48,947 nt of DNA from a virus: the IMG/VR virus record IMGVR_UViG_3300034158_000121, positions 1 through 48,947 of that record, one strand, 5' to 3'. The translations under genes were made by a program, and so were the position numbers. Positions 42,434 to 48,947 of this stretch are shown here, piece after piece. The notes under the pieces were generated by a model. That model was not told where the DNA came from. It made no database searches and saw nothing but the letters and a program-made list of their open reading frames with translations. Positions within the stretch are counted from its first letter, which is position 1. Each line of letters begins with the position of its first letter.

Positions 42434-43630
42434 ATGGCTTATCCCGTGAAATGGTACGCGAGTGAAATGCAGGGCGCCCCGAGTCTGGGGGATACCGCCG
42501 ATGGTGCGCTGGCTGCGCTGCTCAAGGCGGTCATGGTGACCGGCTTTGGCACCCTCACCATCAACGCCCTGGCCTGGGATGCGGCCAAGGGCTGGGCGGT
42601 AGCCACCTTCTCCGGTGGTCATGCCTACCTGCAAGACTCTGTGGTTGAGGTTGCCGGCGTGAGCCCGGCGGCCTACAACGGCGAGCATCGAGTGATGCAG
42701 GTCAGCAGCACCCAGGTGTGGTTCGAGCTGGATGCCGGGGATCCGGGGGCGTCGGGATCTGGCGCGGCCATGACCATGAAAGTGGCGCCGCTCGGTTGGA
42801 CCATCACCCACGAGAGCGGTGACGGCAAGGTGTTTATCATCCGGCCAACCAACGTCAGCGAGTCGGGCAATTTGAGCCTTCGTATCGACAACACCGCATT
42901 CAGCGGCTGGACCGGCACCAGCAACGCCTATCTGGCCAAGGTGGCCATGGTCGAGGATGTGGTGGACATCAACACCTATACCAACCTGGTGGAGGCCCGT
43001 TGGCCAGCGACCAAGCGTTATTCCAATGGTCGATGGGATCTCATCGGTGACAGCCAGCTGTTCTATTTCTTGCCAGCCTATGCCTTGGCCAACTACCAGT
43101 TTATTTATAGCTTTGGTTACCTCAAGTCGGTGCGTCCGGGGGATCGCTATCATGCGGTGTTGAATTGGTATCCCACCTCATCGGCCAGCGATGCAAGCAG
43201 AGTGTGGTCGAATGGTGCCGGCGCTCCAAATAGCAGCTATGGCAACCCCTATCCGGTGTTCGATAACACCTCACACAAAGTGATCGCTCGCCCCTACCAT
43301 CAGCTGTTTGGCACCACGACTTGGTGGCAGAAAGGTTTGTTTGGTGTGTTTGGCTCTGGCCTGCCCATTCCCAACGGCCCTGACAACGGATTTTATCTCT
43401 CCACCGACCCCGTCATGGTGCTGGAGTCGAGCAGCCACCTCCGGGGTTATCAGCCCGGCTTGGTCGTTCCATACGGTTCGCCGGCGGCATGGGATAGAAA
43501 GAACTTCCGGGATTTGCCAGCGATACCCGACAAGGTGACCCGCTTTATTCTGGTGGGGTATGCGGAGTCTCAGCTAACAGCGGGCCAGCGCGGTCTGATG
43601 GGGTTTGATCTCACTGGCCCCTGGAGGTAG
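42434..43630 (+). CDS. Tail tip protein, possible receptor-related (398 aa)
   Basis: The ATG at 42434 follows GGAGACTGACGC; an in-frame ATG at 42419 has no ribosome site. The 398-residue protein starts MAYPVKWYASEMQGAPSLG and has an N-terminal beta domain (about 1-130) and an aromatic-rich second half with many Tyr, Trp and Gly (PYHQLFGTTTWWQKGLFG). This resembles a tip or receptor-binding protein with a variable host-contact end. No family is recognised. Confidence 0.7.
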   Translation: MAYPVKWYASEMQGAPSLGDTADGALAALLKAVMVTGFGTLTINALAWDAAKGWAVATFSGGHAYLQDSVVEVAGVSPAAYNGEHRVMQVSSTQVWFELDAGDPGASGSGAAMTMKVAPLGWTITHESGDGKVFIIRPTNVSESGNLSLRIDNTAFSGWTGTSNAYLAKVAMVEDVVDINTYTNLVEARWPATKRYSNGRWDLIGDSQLFYFLPAYALANYQFIYSFGYLKSVRPGDRYHAVLNWYPTSSASDASRVWSNGAGAPNSSYGNPYPVFDNTSHKVIARPYHQLFGTTTWWQKGLFGVFGSGLPIPNGPDNGFYLSTDPVMVLESSSHLRGYQPGLVVPYGSPAAWDRKNFRDLPAIPDKVTRFILVGYAESQLTAGQRGLMGFDLTGPWR

Positions 43631-43632
43631 TC

Positions 43633-44763
43633 ATGACAACGCTCTATGACACCATCAAAGCGGCCAATCCCATCGCATTCTGGCCGCTGATGGACAATCA
43701 GGACCATAGCGGTAACGGCCGCCATTTGGTGGCCCATGGTGCGCCATCATTCGGCCAGAGTCCGATGAACAGCGATCTGCGGCCTTCGATGCTGACCGGT
43801 AACACCAATGCGGTGCTGCGGATAGCGCAAGCCTCCTTGCCGAAAATAGTGGCCATTGAGGGGTGGTTCAGGCTGGCGGGGGCAAAGGACGGGGGCGTTT
43901 ACAGCACGGTGTTTGGCGTCAATCAGCCGCTTACTGGGTACGATAATCGTTACATCATGGTTTACGTGGATTCCCTGCAGTTTTGTTCCTACCAGAATAT
44001 CAACCCGGTATTACCCGCAACAACCTACCCCTCGGCGCTCACCTGGGAAGCCCTGTCATTCGGTGCCCATCATGTACTGATGCAGTATGAGGCAGATAGC
44101 GCTACGACCCGAGTATATATAGATGGGGTACTGGATGCTGGGATGACGGTGCCGTTCGATGTGTTTTTGCAGTTGGCCAATACCTATCTGGTGCTGGGTG
44201 GTTACTACTTCAACGGCGGCGCATCCGGCAACTGTCAGCTGTCCCATGTGGCCATCTATGACCGCATCCTGACGGCCGGTGAGATCGCCGAGCGCCAGAC
44301 CTACGCTCTGGGTGAGCCGGTAACCAAACCGGTCAGCCTCACCGCTATCCCCGCCAACCAGGAACCGCGCAGCCAGTTCCAGCCGCAGGATGTGGCCTGG
44401 AGTGGCACCCCGCCGCTCTATCCAGGGCCGGTCAACGTGCAACAGATGAGCCAGTCCATTGTCTGCAAGGGACATGACTATTTCTGGGTCCGTGATGGGG
44501 TGCAGAACGTGGCCCAGGGCTACATCAGCAACCGGGTGACCATCAACGGGGAGGGGGTCAGGCGCCGGGTATTCTGCTTTAGCCAGGATGGGTATCTGGT
44601 GGCGGAAACCTACAGCAGTGCGGCCGATGGGGTCTACCGGTTCGATCACCTCTGGTTGAACCGGCGTTACATGCTGGTCGCCCAGGACGATCCCGCCTTT
44701 GGCCCGGCCGATTACAACGCCGTGGCGGCTGACTACCAAGCCCCGACTCCTTACATCGTCTAG
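43633..44763 (+). CDS. Tail protein with LamG/concanavalin-like domain (376 aa)
   Basis: Residues about 1-215 read as a LamG-type lectin fold: AFWPLMDNQDHSGNGRHLV at the start, IEGWFRL, HVLMQYEADSATTRVYIDG and a VAIYDRILTAGEIAE closing helix. The last 150 residues form a second beta domain (LYPGPVNVQQMSQSIVCKG, then YRFDHLWLNRRYMLVA). It probably binds surface polysaccharide at the tail tip. It follows the previous gene after 2 nt. Confidence 0.8.
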   Translation: MTTLYDTIKAANPIAFWPLMDNQDHSGNGRHLVAHGAPSFGQSPMNSDLRPSMLTGNTNAVLRIAQASLPKIVAIEGWFRLAGAKDGGVYSTVFGVNQPLTGYDNRYIMVYVDSLQFCSYQNINPVLPATTYPSALTWEALSFGAHHVLMQYEADSATTRVYIDGVLDAGMTVPFDVFLQLANTYLVLGGYYFNGGASGNCQLSHVAIYDRILTAGEIAERQTYALGEPVTKPVSLTAIPANQEPRSQFQPQDVAWSGTPPLYPGPVNVQQMSQSIVCKGHDYFWVRDGVQNVAQGYISNRVTINGEGVRRRVFCFSQDGYLVAETYSSAADGVYRFDHLWLNRRYMLVAQDDPAFGPADYNAVAADYQAPTPYIV

Positions 44764-44773
44764 CGAGGTTTCC

Positions 44774-45178
44774 ATGCTCAAGTTCCATGACTCGGTGCGT
44801 ACCGCCCGCGCCCAGATACTGGCGGATGCCATCGACCAGGGCAGTGCCGCCCCGGCCACCTTCAAGATCTACGGTGGCAGCCGCCCCGCAGTGGGTGCTG
44901 TCATCACCGACCAGCCGTTGCTTGTCACGCTGCAGTTCCAGCTGCCATGTGCCCAGTCGGTGACTGGTGGGGTGCTGACCCTCAAGCCGCTGGCCGAGCA
45001 GATGGCCACCGGGTCCGGTGCCCCCACCTGGGGGCGCTTTGCCAATCGGGATGGTGACTTTGTGGCGGATCTCGACGTGGGGCCACCCGGTAGTGGCGCC
45101 GATCTGGAGATCCCCACCAACGAGCTTTTTACCGGGGCCCTGGTGCGCATCAACACCGCCACTCTCACCGAACCGTAA
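44774..45178 (+). CDS. Small tail protein (134 aa)
   Basis: ATG 44774 is chosen because GCGAGG lies just upstream; the frame extends further 5' inside the previous gene. The 134-residue protein starts MLKFHDSVRTARAQILADAI and has a beta-rich body (SRPAVGAVITDQPLLVTLQF, then LFTGALVRINTATLTEP). It probably is a minor tip component. No family is recognised. Confidence 0.65.
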   Translation: MLKFHDSVRTARAQILADAIDQGSAAPATFKIYGGSRPAVGAVITDQPLLVTLQFQLPCAQSVTGGVLTLKPLAEQMATGSGAPTWGRFANRDGDFVADLDVGPPGSGADLEIPTNELFTGALVRINTATLTEP

Positions 45179-45205
45179 GCCAAGACTTAACCACCGGAGC
45201 CACCT

Positions 45206-47158
45206 ATGGCCAGAAAGGATGCGGCGCTTGAACTGCGCAAGGCGCGCCAGAACAACGGCAATCTGGAGCTGAACCAGGCCGAGGTGGTGCGCTATGAGGC
45301 GGTGCTGCAGGGCACCTCCTTGCCGCCTGTGCTGGCCTGTTCGCCCGGGCTGGTGTTGCCCTCTGTGCTGGCGGGCCAGATAGCCGCTCCCGCGCTGGCT
45401 GTCGATGTGGGGCTCATCTTCCAGGGCTCGCTGGCAAGCCAACTCCCGGCTGCCGTGGCCGAGTTCCGGGGCACCATCGTCATCGAGTGCGCCATGGCCG
45501 TGACCACCGAGCCGGTGATCCACGACTTTGATGCCGGTTATGACGTGAACGTGTTCCGGGGGCCGAGCCATGCCAGCGCCAGTGATTGGGGGCGGGCGGA
45601 TCTGGTGAGCGGTGGCGTGGCCAGTGATTGGCAACGTCCAGCCATTGAGCGGACCACCTGCGCCGTTGATTGGCAAGACGCCGCGCCGTTAGAGGCCGCC
45701 GTTGTCGAGCACGGGGATCTGATGCCACCCCGCTATGAGCTGAACCGTGGGGTGTTTGAGGAAGGGGCACCGCTGGGACATGCCCATGGCCAACAGGTTG
45801 ACAACTTGCCCCCTGGCCATGCGGCTATCCGTTCGCTGTGGGTGGAGGGGGAACAGGTCGGCCGCTGGCAGTTAAGCGGTTATCGCAACCCCCCGCGCTT
45901 TGACCAGGTGTGGCAGGCCGACCAGTGGCAGGAAGGAGCCAAGCTGGGCAAGGTCATCGGTGGCCAGCGCTGGCAGTTGGGGGCCTCGCTGCACCTGCAC
46001 TGGCTGGATGGTTGGGACGAGGCCATGCTGCCACCGTGGGGCACAAGCCCGCCACCCAAGCCGCCGATCACCCCTGAGCGCCCGGACAAGCGCACCAAGA
46101 CACTGGCGTTCGGCCGCCCTCGCGGTGATGCCAGCCTGGAGTTTGTCTGGCATGGGCAAGACGCCCGCATCGTTATCCCGACCCGGAGGGTTTATCTGGT
46201 GAGTAACACAGCAAGCATTGTGCGCGTGCGCGATGGCCTCGACATCCCGGCCACCGCCGTTAATATCGAGCTCGATACCGACTCCTGGGCCTGGCAGTTC
46301 AGCGCCCAGATCCCGCGTATCGCGGCAGCGGCCCTGACCGATGAGGAAGAGGTGAGTATCCACATCAACGGCCAGCAGTGGGAGTGCGTGTGCGATGGCT
46401 GGCAGTCAAGCCAAAGCTTTGCCCGCGAGTCGGCCACCCTGACCGGCCGCTCTCGCACTGCCTACCTGTCGCCGACCCATGTATTGGCGCAAGCGGTGAG
46501 CGAGAGTGCGGCGGCCACCATGGCCCAGTTGGCGGCGGCCGTGCTGCCGTTTGGCTGGACACTGGAGTGGCAGGCGGCGGATTGGCTGGTACCGGCTGGG
46601 TTCTTCAGCCTTGACAACCAGACGCCGATCGAGGTGATCAAGTACCTGGCCGAGGCGGCCGGTGGCTTTGTGCTGCCACACCAACGCAACCGGCACCTGG
46701 TCATCAAGCCGCGTTATCCCACTGTGCCCTGGCAGCTTGAGACGGCGCTGGCTGATGTGGCTATCCCCCGCGCCATCATCACCACTCTGGGCAGTGACTT
46801 CCAGCCAGGGCAGGCGGCAAACGGTATCTGGGTCAGCGGTGGTCATCAGGGGATCAGTGCGCGGGTGGTGCGGCAAGGCTCTGCGGGCGAGCAACTGGCC
46901 CAGAGCATTACCCATCCGCTGGTGTGCGATGTGGTGGCGGCCCGCGCCCAGGGCGTCGTGGGGCTGGCCAGGACCATGCCCAAGCGCACCCAGACCATTG
47001 AGCTGCCGTTGTCTGCAGATACGGGTCTCATTCTGCCGGGGGCGCTGCTCGCGGTGGATGGCTGGAAGGGGTACAACCGGGGCGTCAGGGTCTCTGCTGC
47101 GTTGCAGAACAAGGCCATGACGGTGCGCCAGCAACTGAGTGTGGAGCGATTTGTATGA
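45206..47158 (+). CDS. Tail hub/tip-type protein (650 aa)
   Basis: The 650-residue product has an N-terminal half with Trp-rich repeats (SDWGRADLVS, SDWQRPAIER, VDWQDAAPLE) and a C-terminal half (from about 325) with strands IVRVRDGLDIPATAVNIEL and a GFVLPHQRNRHLVIKPRYP region, like the hub proteins of transposable siphophages. It overlaps the last phage gene by 4 nt. The hub role is tentative. Confidence 0.65.
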   Translation: MARKDAALELRKARQNNGNLELNQAEVVRYEAVLQGTSLPPVLACSPGLVLPSVLAGQIAAPALAVDVGLIFQGSLASQLPAAVAEFRGTIVIECAMAVTTEPVIHDFDAGYDVNVFRGPSHASASDWGRADLVSGGVASDWQRPAIERTTCAVDWQDAAPLEAAVVEHGDLMPPRYELNRGVFEEGAPLGHAHGQQVDNLPPGHAAIRSLWVEGEQVGRWQLSGYRNPPRFDQVWQADQWQEGAKLGKVIGGQRWQLGASLHLHWLDGWDEAMLPPWGTSPPPKPPITPERPDKRTKTLAFGRPRGDASLEFVWHGQDARIVIPTRRVYLVSNTASIVRVRDGLDIPATAVNIELDTDSWAWQFSAQIPRIAAAALTDEEEVSIHINGQQWECVCDGWQSSQSFARESATLTGRSRTAYLSPTHVLAQAVSESAAATMAQLAAAVLPFGWTLEWQAADWLVPAGFFSLDNQTPIEVIKYLAEAAGGFVLPHQRNRHLVIKPRYPTVPWQLETALADVAIPRAIITTLGSDFQPGQAANGIWVSGGHQGISARVVRQGSAGEQLAQSITHPLVCDVVAARAQGVVGLARTMPKRTQTIELPLSADTGLILPGALLAVDGWKGYNRGVRVSAALQNKAMTVRQQLSVERFV

Positions 47159-47379
47159 ACCTGTTCAAGCGATTCCTGGAGCTGGTACCCGGTGCCGACC
47201 CGCTGCTGGTCGGTACCGTGACAGCCATGACCAGTACCACTACCACTCTGGATACGTTGGCGGGGGGGACCGTTACAGTCCGCGGCGTTGGGGTAGCCAT
47301 CGGCAAGAAGGCGTTTTACAGGGGAGGGGAGCTGGCAGGAGAGGCGCCGGATTTACCGACCTATGAAATAGAGGTTTAA
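47155..47379 (+). CDS. Last phage gene: small tail protein (74 aa)
   Basis: Start ATG 47155 overlaps the hub stop. The 74-residue product is beta-rich with a Thr-rich loop (VTAMTSTTTTLDTLAGG), then FYRGGELAGEAPDLP and an acidic end. It resembles the small protein that follows the hub in this phage group. The 121 bp from its stop to the prophage end contain no gene, only transposase-binding sites and an inverted repeat. Confidence 0.7.
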   Translation: MNLFKRFLELVPGADPLLVGTVTAMTSTTTTLDTLAGGTVTVRGVGVAIGKKAFYRGGELAGEAPDLPTYEIEV

Positions 47380-47395
47380 AGCCGGTTTAACGGGC

Positions 47396-47435
47396 TTATC
47401 AAACTAGGCGACTCCTGTGCCATCAAGTTTGATAA
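47396..47435. repeat. Perfect 10-bp inverted repeat near right prophage end
   Basis: TTATCAAACT and AGTTTGATAA flank a 20-nt loop, just inside the right end. It could act as a transcript-end structure or a protein-binding site. No homologous copy is seen at the left end. Confidence 0.5.
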
Positions 47436-47452
47436 AAGTACCAAGGGTGAGG

Positions 47453-47500
47453 TTTTTCGTTTTAGGCAGACAGATTTTTCATTTTTCGCGGCGGGCTACA
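47453..47500 (-). repeat. Right transposase-binding end with two sites
   Basis: Read inward from the right, the end is TGTAGCCCGCCGCGAAAAAT continuing into GAAAAATC (site 47475-47493), and a second site GCCTAAAACGAAAAA occurs at 47453-47467. They are inverted relative to the left-end sites and share the ATGAAAA core. Confidence 0.75.
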
Positions 47501-47505
47501 GTATT
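47501..47505. repeat. 5-bp target-site duplication, right copy (GTATT)
   Basis: Identical to 7955-7959, and directly after the terminal CA of the prophage. Confidence 0.9.
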
Positions 47506-47547
47506 CTTGAAAGACTCCGCGATGGAGTCGCTGCGTTTAAACGCTGA
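47506..47547 (+). pseudogene. 3' part of the 41-codon gene split by the prophage
   Basis: Thirteen codons plus TGA continue the frame of 7876-7959 when one GTATT is removed. It is the downstream remnant of the resident-prophage gene. Confidence 0.8.
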
Positions 47548-47562
47548 AGGATTCGGATTGGC

Positions 47563-47585
47563 CCGCCACTGAGCGGGCTTTTCTA
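47563..47585 (+). terminator. Intrinsic terminator at the end of the resident prophage
   Basis: GCCCGC, loop CACTGA, GCGGGC, then TTTTCT. It would end the small gene interrupted upstream. Confidence 0.75.
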
Positions 47586-47604
47586 TGTCTTGAAGGGGAG
47601 AAAA

Positions 47605-47636
47605 GAAAAAAGCCTGCATTTCTGCAGGCTTTCTAA
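47605..47636 (-). terminator. Intrinsic terminator on the ssrA strand
   Basis: GCCTGC and GCAGGC flank a six-base loop. On the minus strand the stem is followed by TTTTTT. It lies about 115 nt after the tmRNA 3' end and now serves as the ssrA terminator. It probably came with the resident prophage. Confidence 0.75.
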
Positions 47637-47750
47637 GTCTTGGATCACCGGTGGATCATTTCGGTTCCTGTTTCAGGCCAGTCACTGTCGCGATGTTTTC
47701 GCTAAGTGGCTGTTTTACCTCGTTTTGTCCTACCGCTGTCCTAGTTAAAT

Positions 47751-47790
47751 TGGTGGAGCTGGGGGGATTTGAACCCCCGTCCAAAATTAC
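47751..47790. other. Probable attachment site of the resident prophage in the ssrA 3' end
   Basis: The resident prophage sequence runs directly up to the tRNA-like 3' end of ssrA. The other copy of the core, expected as a partial ssrA duplicate near the integrase at the far end of the prophage, lies outside the window, so the exact core cannot be set. Confidence 0.5.
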
Positions 47791-48110
47791 TACATCCTCG
47801 GTACTACATGCTTAGTCACTCTTTACATTCGCCAACCCGCTGCGGAGAGACACGCCACGAATTGACTAGCTCGATTGGTTTTAATGCTTCCGCCCCGAGC
47901 AGGACTTCCACACGATCCTGTGAAGGATGACCTTCCGATTCCCTAGGACACAGGCAAGCTAGGGTAGAAGGGCTCTATGCAGGTTATTAAGCTGCTAGTG
48001 CGTAGTTTTCGTCGTTTGCGACTATTTTTTTGCGGTTTGTTAACGAGGCCTACCGCACCTCGGCATGCACCTTGGGTTTCGTGAATCTTGTCGAATCCAG
48101 AATCAGCCCC
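47751..48110 (-). ncRNA. ssrA: tmRNA (ssrA)
   Basis: On the minus strand it begins GGGGCTGATTCTGGATTCGA at 48110, the conserved tmRNA 5' end. It finishes with GGTTCAAATCC and AGCTCCACCA at 47751, the tRNA-like acceptor with encoded CCA. The tag frame at 48019-47987 reads ANDENYALAA followed by TAA. It rescues stalled ribosomes together with SmpB, which is encoded next door. Its 3' end is a common phage attachment site, and the resident prophage begins immediately beyond it, leaving the gene intact. Confidence 0.97.
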
Positions 48111-48125
48111 AAGTTGTCAAAAGCG

Positions 48126-48153
48126 ATTGTACGCAAAAATCCTGTCATGGCAA
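48126..48153 (-). promoter_or_regulatory. ssrA promoter
   Basis: On the minus strand: TTGCCA, 16 bases, TACAAT. It ends 15 nt before the mature 5' end, consistent with a short leader removed by processing. Confidence 0.65.
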
Positions 48154-48163
48154 GGCGTTGATA

Positions 48164-48193
48164 GCAATCGACCGGCCTTGGCCGGTCGATTGC
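48164..48193. terminator. Perfect 14-bp hairpin between smpB and ssrA
   Basis: GCAATCGACCGGCC, a two-base gap TT, then its exact complement. It has no T-run on the minus strand. It is likely the transcript-end hairpin of smpB, separating it from the ssrA promoter. Confidence 0.6.
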
Positions 48194-48232
48194 TGGTTTA
48201 TTGGACGCCGCGCAAGCGCTGGCGGCGCACAA

Positions 48233-48721
48233 TCAGCCGCGATGCTTGTTCTTCATGATGCGGGCTTTCTCCCGATCCCATTCGCGGGCCTTGGTGTCTT
48301 CCCGCTTGTCGTGTTCTTTCTTGCCTTTTACCAGGCCGATCTCGACCTTGACCCAGCACTCTTTCCAGTAAAGTGCCAGCGGCACTATGGTGTAGCCCTG
48401 ACGGGCAGTCAGGCTCTCCAGCTTGTCGAGCTCATGGCGGCTCAGCAGGAGTTTGCGGGTGCGAGTCGGGTCACACACCACGTGGCTGGAGGCGGCATTC
48501 AGTGGCAAGAAAGTGGAGCCGAACAGAAAGGCTTCACCTTGCATGAAGATGACATAGGCTTCGCTGATATTGGCCTTGCCCGCCCGCAGGGATTTGACTT
48601 CCCACCCTTGCAGGGACAGACCGGCTTCCACACGTTCTTCGATGAAGTACTCGTGACGGGCGGTTCTGTTGAGTGCAATGGTGCTGGACCCGGCTTTGTT
48701 TTTACTGTTCTTTTTGCTCAT
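48233..48721 (-). CDS. smpB: SsrA-binding protein SmpB
   Basis: ATG 48721 is the likely start ([13 protein letters not shown]); an upstream in-frame Met at 48739 adds six residues. The 162-residue protein has the SmpB hallmarks: [58 protein letters not shown] and the basic C-terminal tail with KKEHDKRED and [17 protein letters not shown]. It binds the tRNA-like domain of tmRNA and places it in the stalled ribosome A site. It lies upstream of ssrA on the same strand. Confidence 0.97.
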   Translation of the reverse strand: MSKKNSKNKAGSSTIALNRTARHEYFIEERVEAGLSLQGWEVKSLRAGKANISEAYVIFMQGEAFLFGSTFLPLNAASSHVVCDPTRTRKLLLSRHELDKLESLTARQGYTIVPLALYWKECWVKVEIGLVKGKKEHDKREDTKAREWDREKARIMKNKHRG

Positions 48722-48761
48722 GACGGGCGCCTTTGGCAATGATTAGGAAGGCGCATTATAC

Positions 48762-48947
48762 GTGGGTGGCGGCGGCTGTAAAACGCGCAACCGCTCAAGT
48801 GGCGGCTTTGTGAGCAGTTTCGGTGGTGATTTTGGCCGGGACGGTGATTTAGAGGTGGGTGGTGGCGGCGGTAAAACGCGCAACCGCTTGAGTGATGGCA
48901 TTGTGAGCAGTTTCGGTGGCGATGTTGGCCGGGAAGGTGATTTATAG
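48762..48947. repeat. 93-bp tandem repeat, two copies
   Basis: Bases 48762-48854 and 48855-48947 are about 88-90% identical by eye (GTGGGTGG, AAAACGCGCAACCGCT, TGAGCAGTTTCGGTGG shared). The array may continue beyond the window. The period of 93 is a multiple of three, so an open frame runs through it, but no start or ribosome site supports a gene. Confidence 0.85.

Larger units (their letters stand above)
7960..47500. mobile_element. Complete Mu-like transposable prophage, 39,541 bp
   Basis: Ends are defined by inverted terminal sequences. The left begins TGTAACCGACCACTGAGAAT. The right end, read inward, begins TGTAGCCCGCCGCGAAAAAT, and both continue into ATGAAAAA. The 5-bp repeat GTATT flanks the element, and the interrupted ORF is restored when it is removed. 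Content follows the Mu order: repressor, Ner-like protein, transposase, target-choice ATPase, early genes, Mor, lysis, head, tail. No com/mom-type module, invertible tail-fibre segment or separate C activator was found. All core genes are intact, so the prophage looks potentially functional. Confidence 0.93.

Noticed and set aside
48065-48742. 225-codon plus-strand ORF opposite smpB and the end of ssrA
   Set aside because: It is antisense to two certain genes and crosses the tmRNA 5' end.
48762-48947. 61-codon ORF in the 93-bp repeat
   Set aside because: The open frame follows from the repeat length being a multiple of three; it starts at GTG without a ribosome site and is Gly-rich low complexity.
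1-48947. CRISPR array, rRNA or standard tRNA genes
   Set aside because: No regularly spaced short repeats and no rRNA or cloverleaf sequence were seen other than the tRNA-like ends of tmRNA.

Overview
The window is bacterial chromosome carrying two nested prophages beside the tmRNA gene. The host is probably an Aeromonas or close gammaproteobacterial relative: smpB and ssrA sit head-to-tail on the minus strand, the tmRNA tag reads ANDENYALAA, and the DNA is GC-rich. The genus is an inference.

Region 1 (1-7959, continuing at 47501-47750) is the right end of a resident prophage that appears to be integrated at the 3' end of ssrA. It holds the end of one virion protein gene, a 1,945-codon virion/ejection-type gene, an AT-rich four-helix membrane protein, a 58-codon membrane peptide, and a small 41-codon gene.

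Region 2 (7960-47500) is a complete 39,541-bp Mu-like (transposable) prophage. Its ends can be read directly. The left end starts TGTAACC and the right end finishes GGCTACA. The two ends are imperfect inverted repeats flanked by a 5-bp direct repeat (GTATT at 7955-7959 and 47501-47505). Removing the phage and one GTATT restores the 41-codon gene of region 1, so the Mu-like phage jumped into the older prophage. Its layout is: CI-type repressor (minus strand); Ner-like protein, DDE transposase and MuB-type ATPase; small early genes with DUF3164 and GemA-type proteins; a Mor-type activator; GH108 endolysin and holin; a Mu-type head module (gp25-gp37 like, with MuF fused to a zincin-like C-terminus and a protease with an internal scaffold start); and a long-tail module with tail tube, 945-residue tape measure and large tip proteins. 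Tape measure and tail-tip genes without a sheath gene suggest a siphovirus-like tail on a Mu-like head, as in B3/D3112-type phages.

The phage carries AT-rich cargo at three transcription boundaries, always on the minus strand against the phage operons: (i) an ABC-type ATPase plus HNH nuclease pair (Septu-like) after mor; (ii) a HEPN-motif protein after the gpG-like gene; (iii) between tail tube and tape measure, a membrane protein, a second HEPN-motif protein, a DUF1780-type nuclease, a small ORF and a two-helix membrane protein. The third site also contains decayed copies of the tail-tube 3' end and the tape-measure 5' end, the scar of a duplication. The sequence CCATAAACCC lies 59-66 nt upstream of the first late gene after each cargo block (and of the decayed tape-measure copy). 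It is a strong candidate for the activator-dependent late promoter that restarts transcription past the cargo. The most interesting biology here is this modular cargo arrangement of candidate anti-phage genes.

Region 3 (47751-48947) is host: tmRNA, smpB, and a 93-bp tandem repeat at the window edge.
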